Below, in pieces: positions 63,816 to 64,000 of a DNA stretch of 64,000 nucleotides. The notes under the pieces are model-generated. The model saw only the letters and a list, made by a program, of their open reading frames with translations, ran no database searches and was not told the origin of the DNA. The translations under genes and the position numbers were made by a program. Numbering within the stretch: position 1 is the first letter of the stretch; each line of letters opens with the position of its first letter. The stretch is from Gonatopus flavifemur (Eukaryota > Arthropoda > Insecta > Hymenoptera > Dryinidae): positions 22,523 through 86,522 of the forward strand of contig JAFFJZ010000139.1 of assembly GCA_018340375.1 (NCBI GenBank), read 5' to 3'.

Positions 63816-64000
63816 ATTATGTGATATGCACTTCCATACATTGTCATAACAGAATCTATCCCCAAAAATATCCTGGTGAAAATAAAACGTTGGAGTGCAA
63901 CGGCTTACGCGTCGAAAAACGTAACCTTGACGATTCTGAAAGGGAAACAGTTCCCTCTTGATTTTCTCGAATTCAGAGTCAAACGCACTCCACAGTCTCC

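Overview
The window looks like repeat-dense, AT-rich nuclear DNA of an arthropod, most likely an insect. The reasons are spliced transposase genes with GT-AG introns, several DNA-transposon superfamilies common in insects (Transib, PIF/Harbinger, mariner, hAT, Mutator-like, EnSpm-like), many foldback MITEs, and fragments of a non-LTR and a Ty3/gypsy retrotransposon. I recognise no host gene, tRNA, rRNA or bacterial feature. Almost everything interpretable is a mobile element, often nested inside another.

Layout. 1-0.7 kb: tail of a non-LTR ORF1 (PHD finger plus coiled coil) on the minus strand. 0.7-4.7 kb: small foldback and tandem repeats. 4.74-34.76 kb: a nested composite whose outer borders are a long inverted repeat built of tandem units. 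Its core is a minus-strand Mutator-like transposase carrying a C-terminal Ulp1/C48 protease domain (22.6-27.6 kb). Into this are inserted a Transib-A copy (6,235-11,056), a PIF/Harbinger element with kilobase-long inverted arms (about 11.1-21.9 kb, transposase plus MADF/BESS partner) and a second Transib family, Transib-B (28,096-33,624). 35-41.4 kb: a dense cluster of foldback MITEs and a mariner relic. 42,067-46,894: Transib-A copy 2, the only copy with an uninterrupted transposase frame, flanked by arms of an older inverted repeat. 47.4-49.7 kb: a nearly intact hAT-like transposase. 50-51.7 kb: an EnSpm-like relic cut by a mariner-type MITE. 52,157-56,383: a 4.2-kb element with long inverted termini and a decayed protein of a family I cannot name. 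56.4-62.3 kb: a gypsy integrase gene split by Transib-A copy 3 (56,531-61,354). 62.3-64 kb: foldback repeats and a possible LTR promoter.

The strongest signal is the Transib set. All four insertions have perfect 5-bp target duplications (CGTTG, CGTCG, TGTAT, CAATC). All their ends begin with CACAGTG, the V(D)J recombination-signal heptamer, followed at a fixed distance by a TGGCCAAAA-type block that resembles an RSS nonamer after a spacer of about 22 bp. The intact transposase carries the RAG1-type catalytic residues and the C-x2-C / H-x4-H zinc module. Both families also carry related sub-terminal repeats. How the elements relate: Transib-A copies 1 and 3 are almost identical (recent spread), copy 2 is slightly diverged and Transib-B is older and decayed. 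Nesting gives the relative order of insertion.
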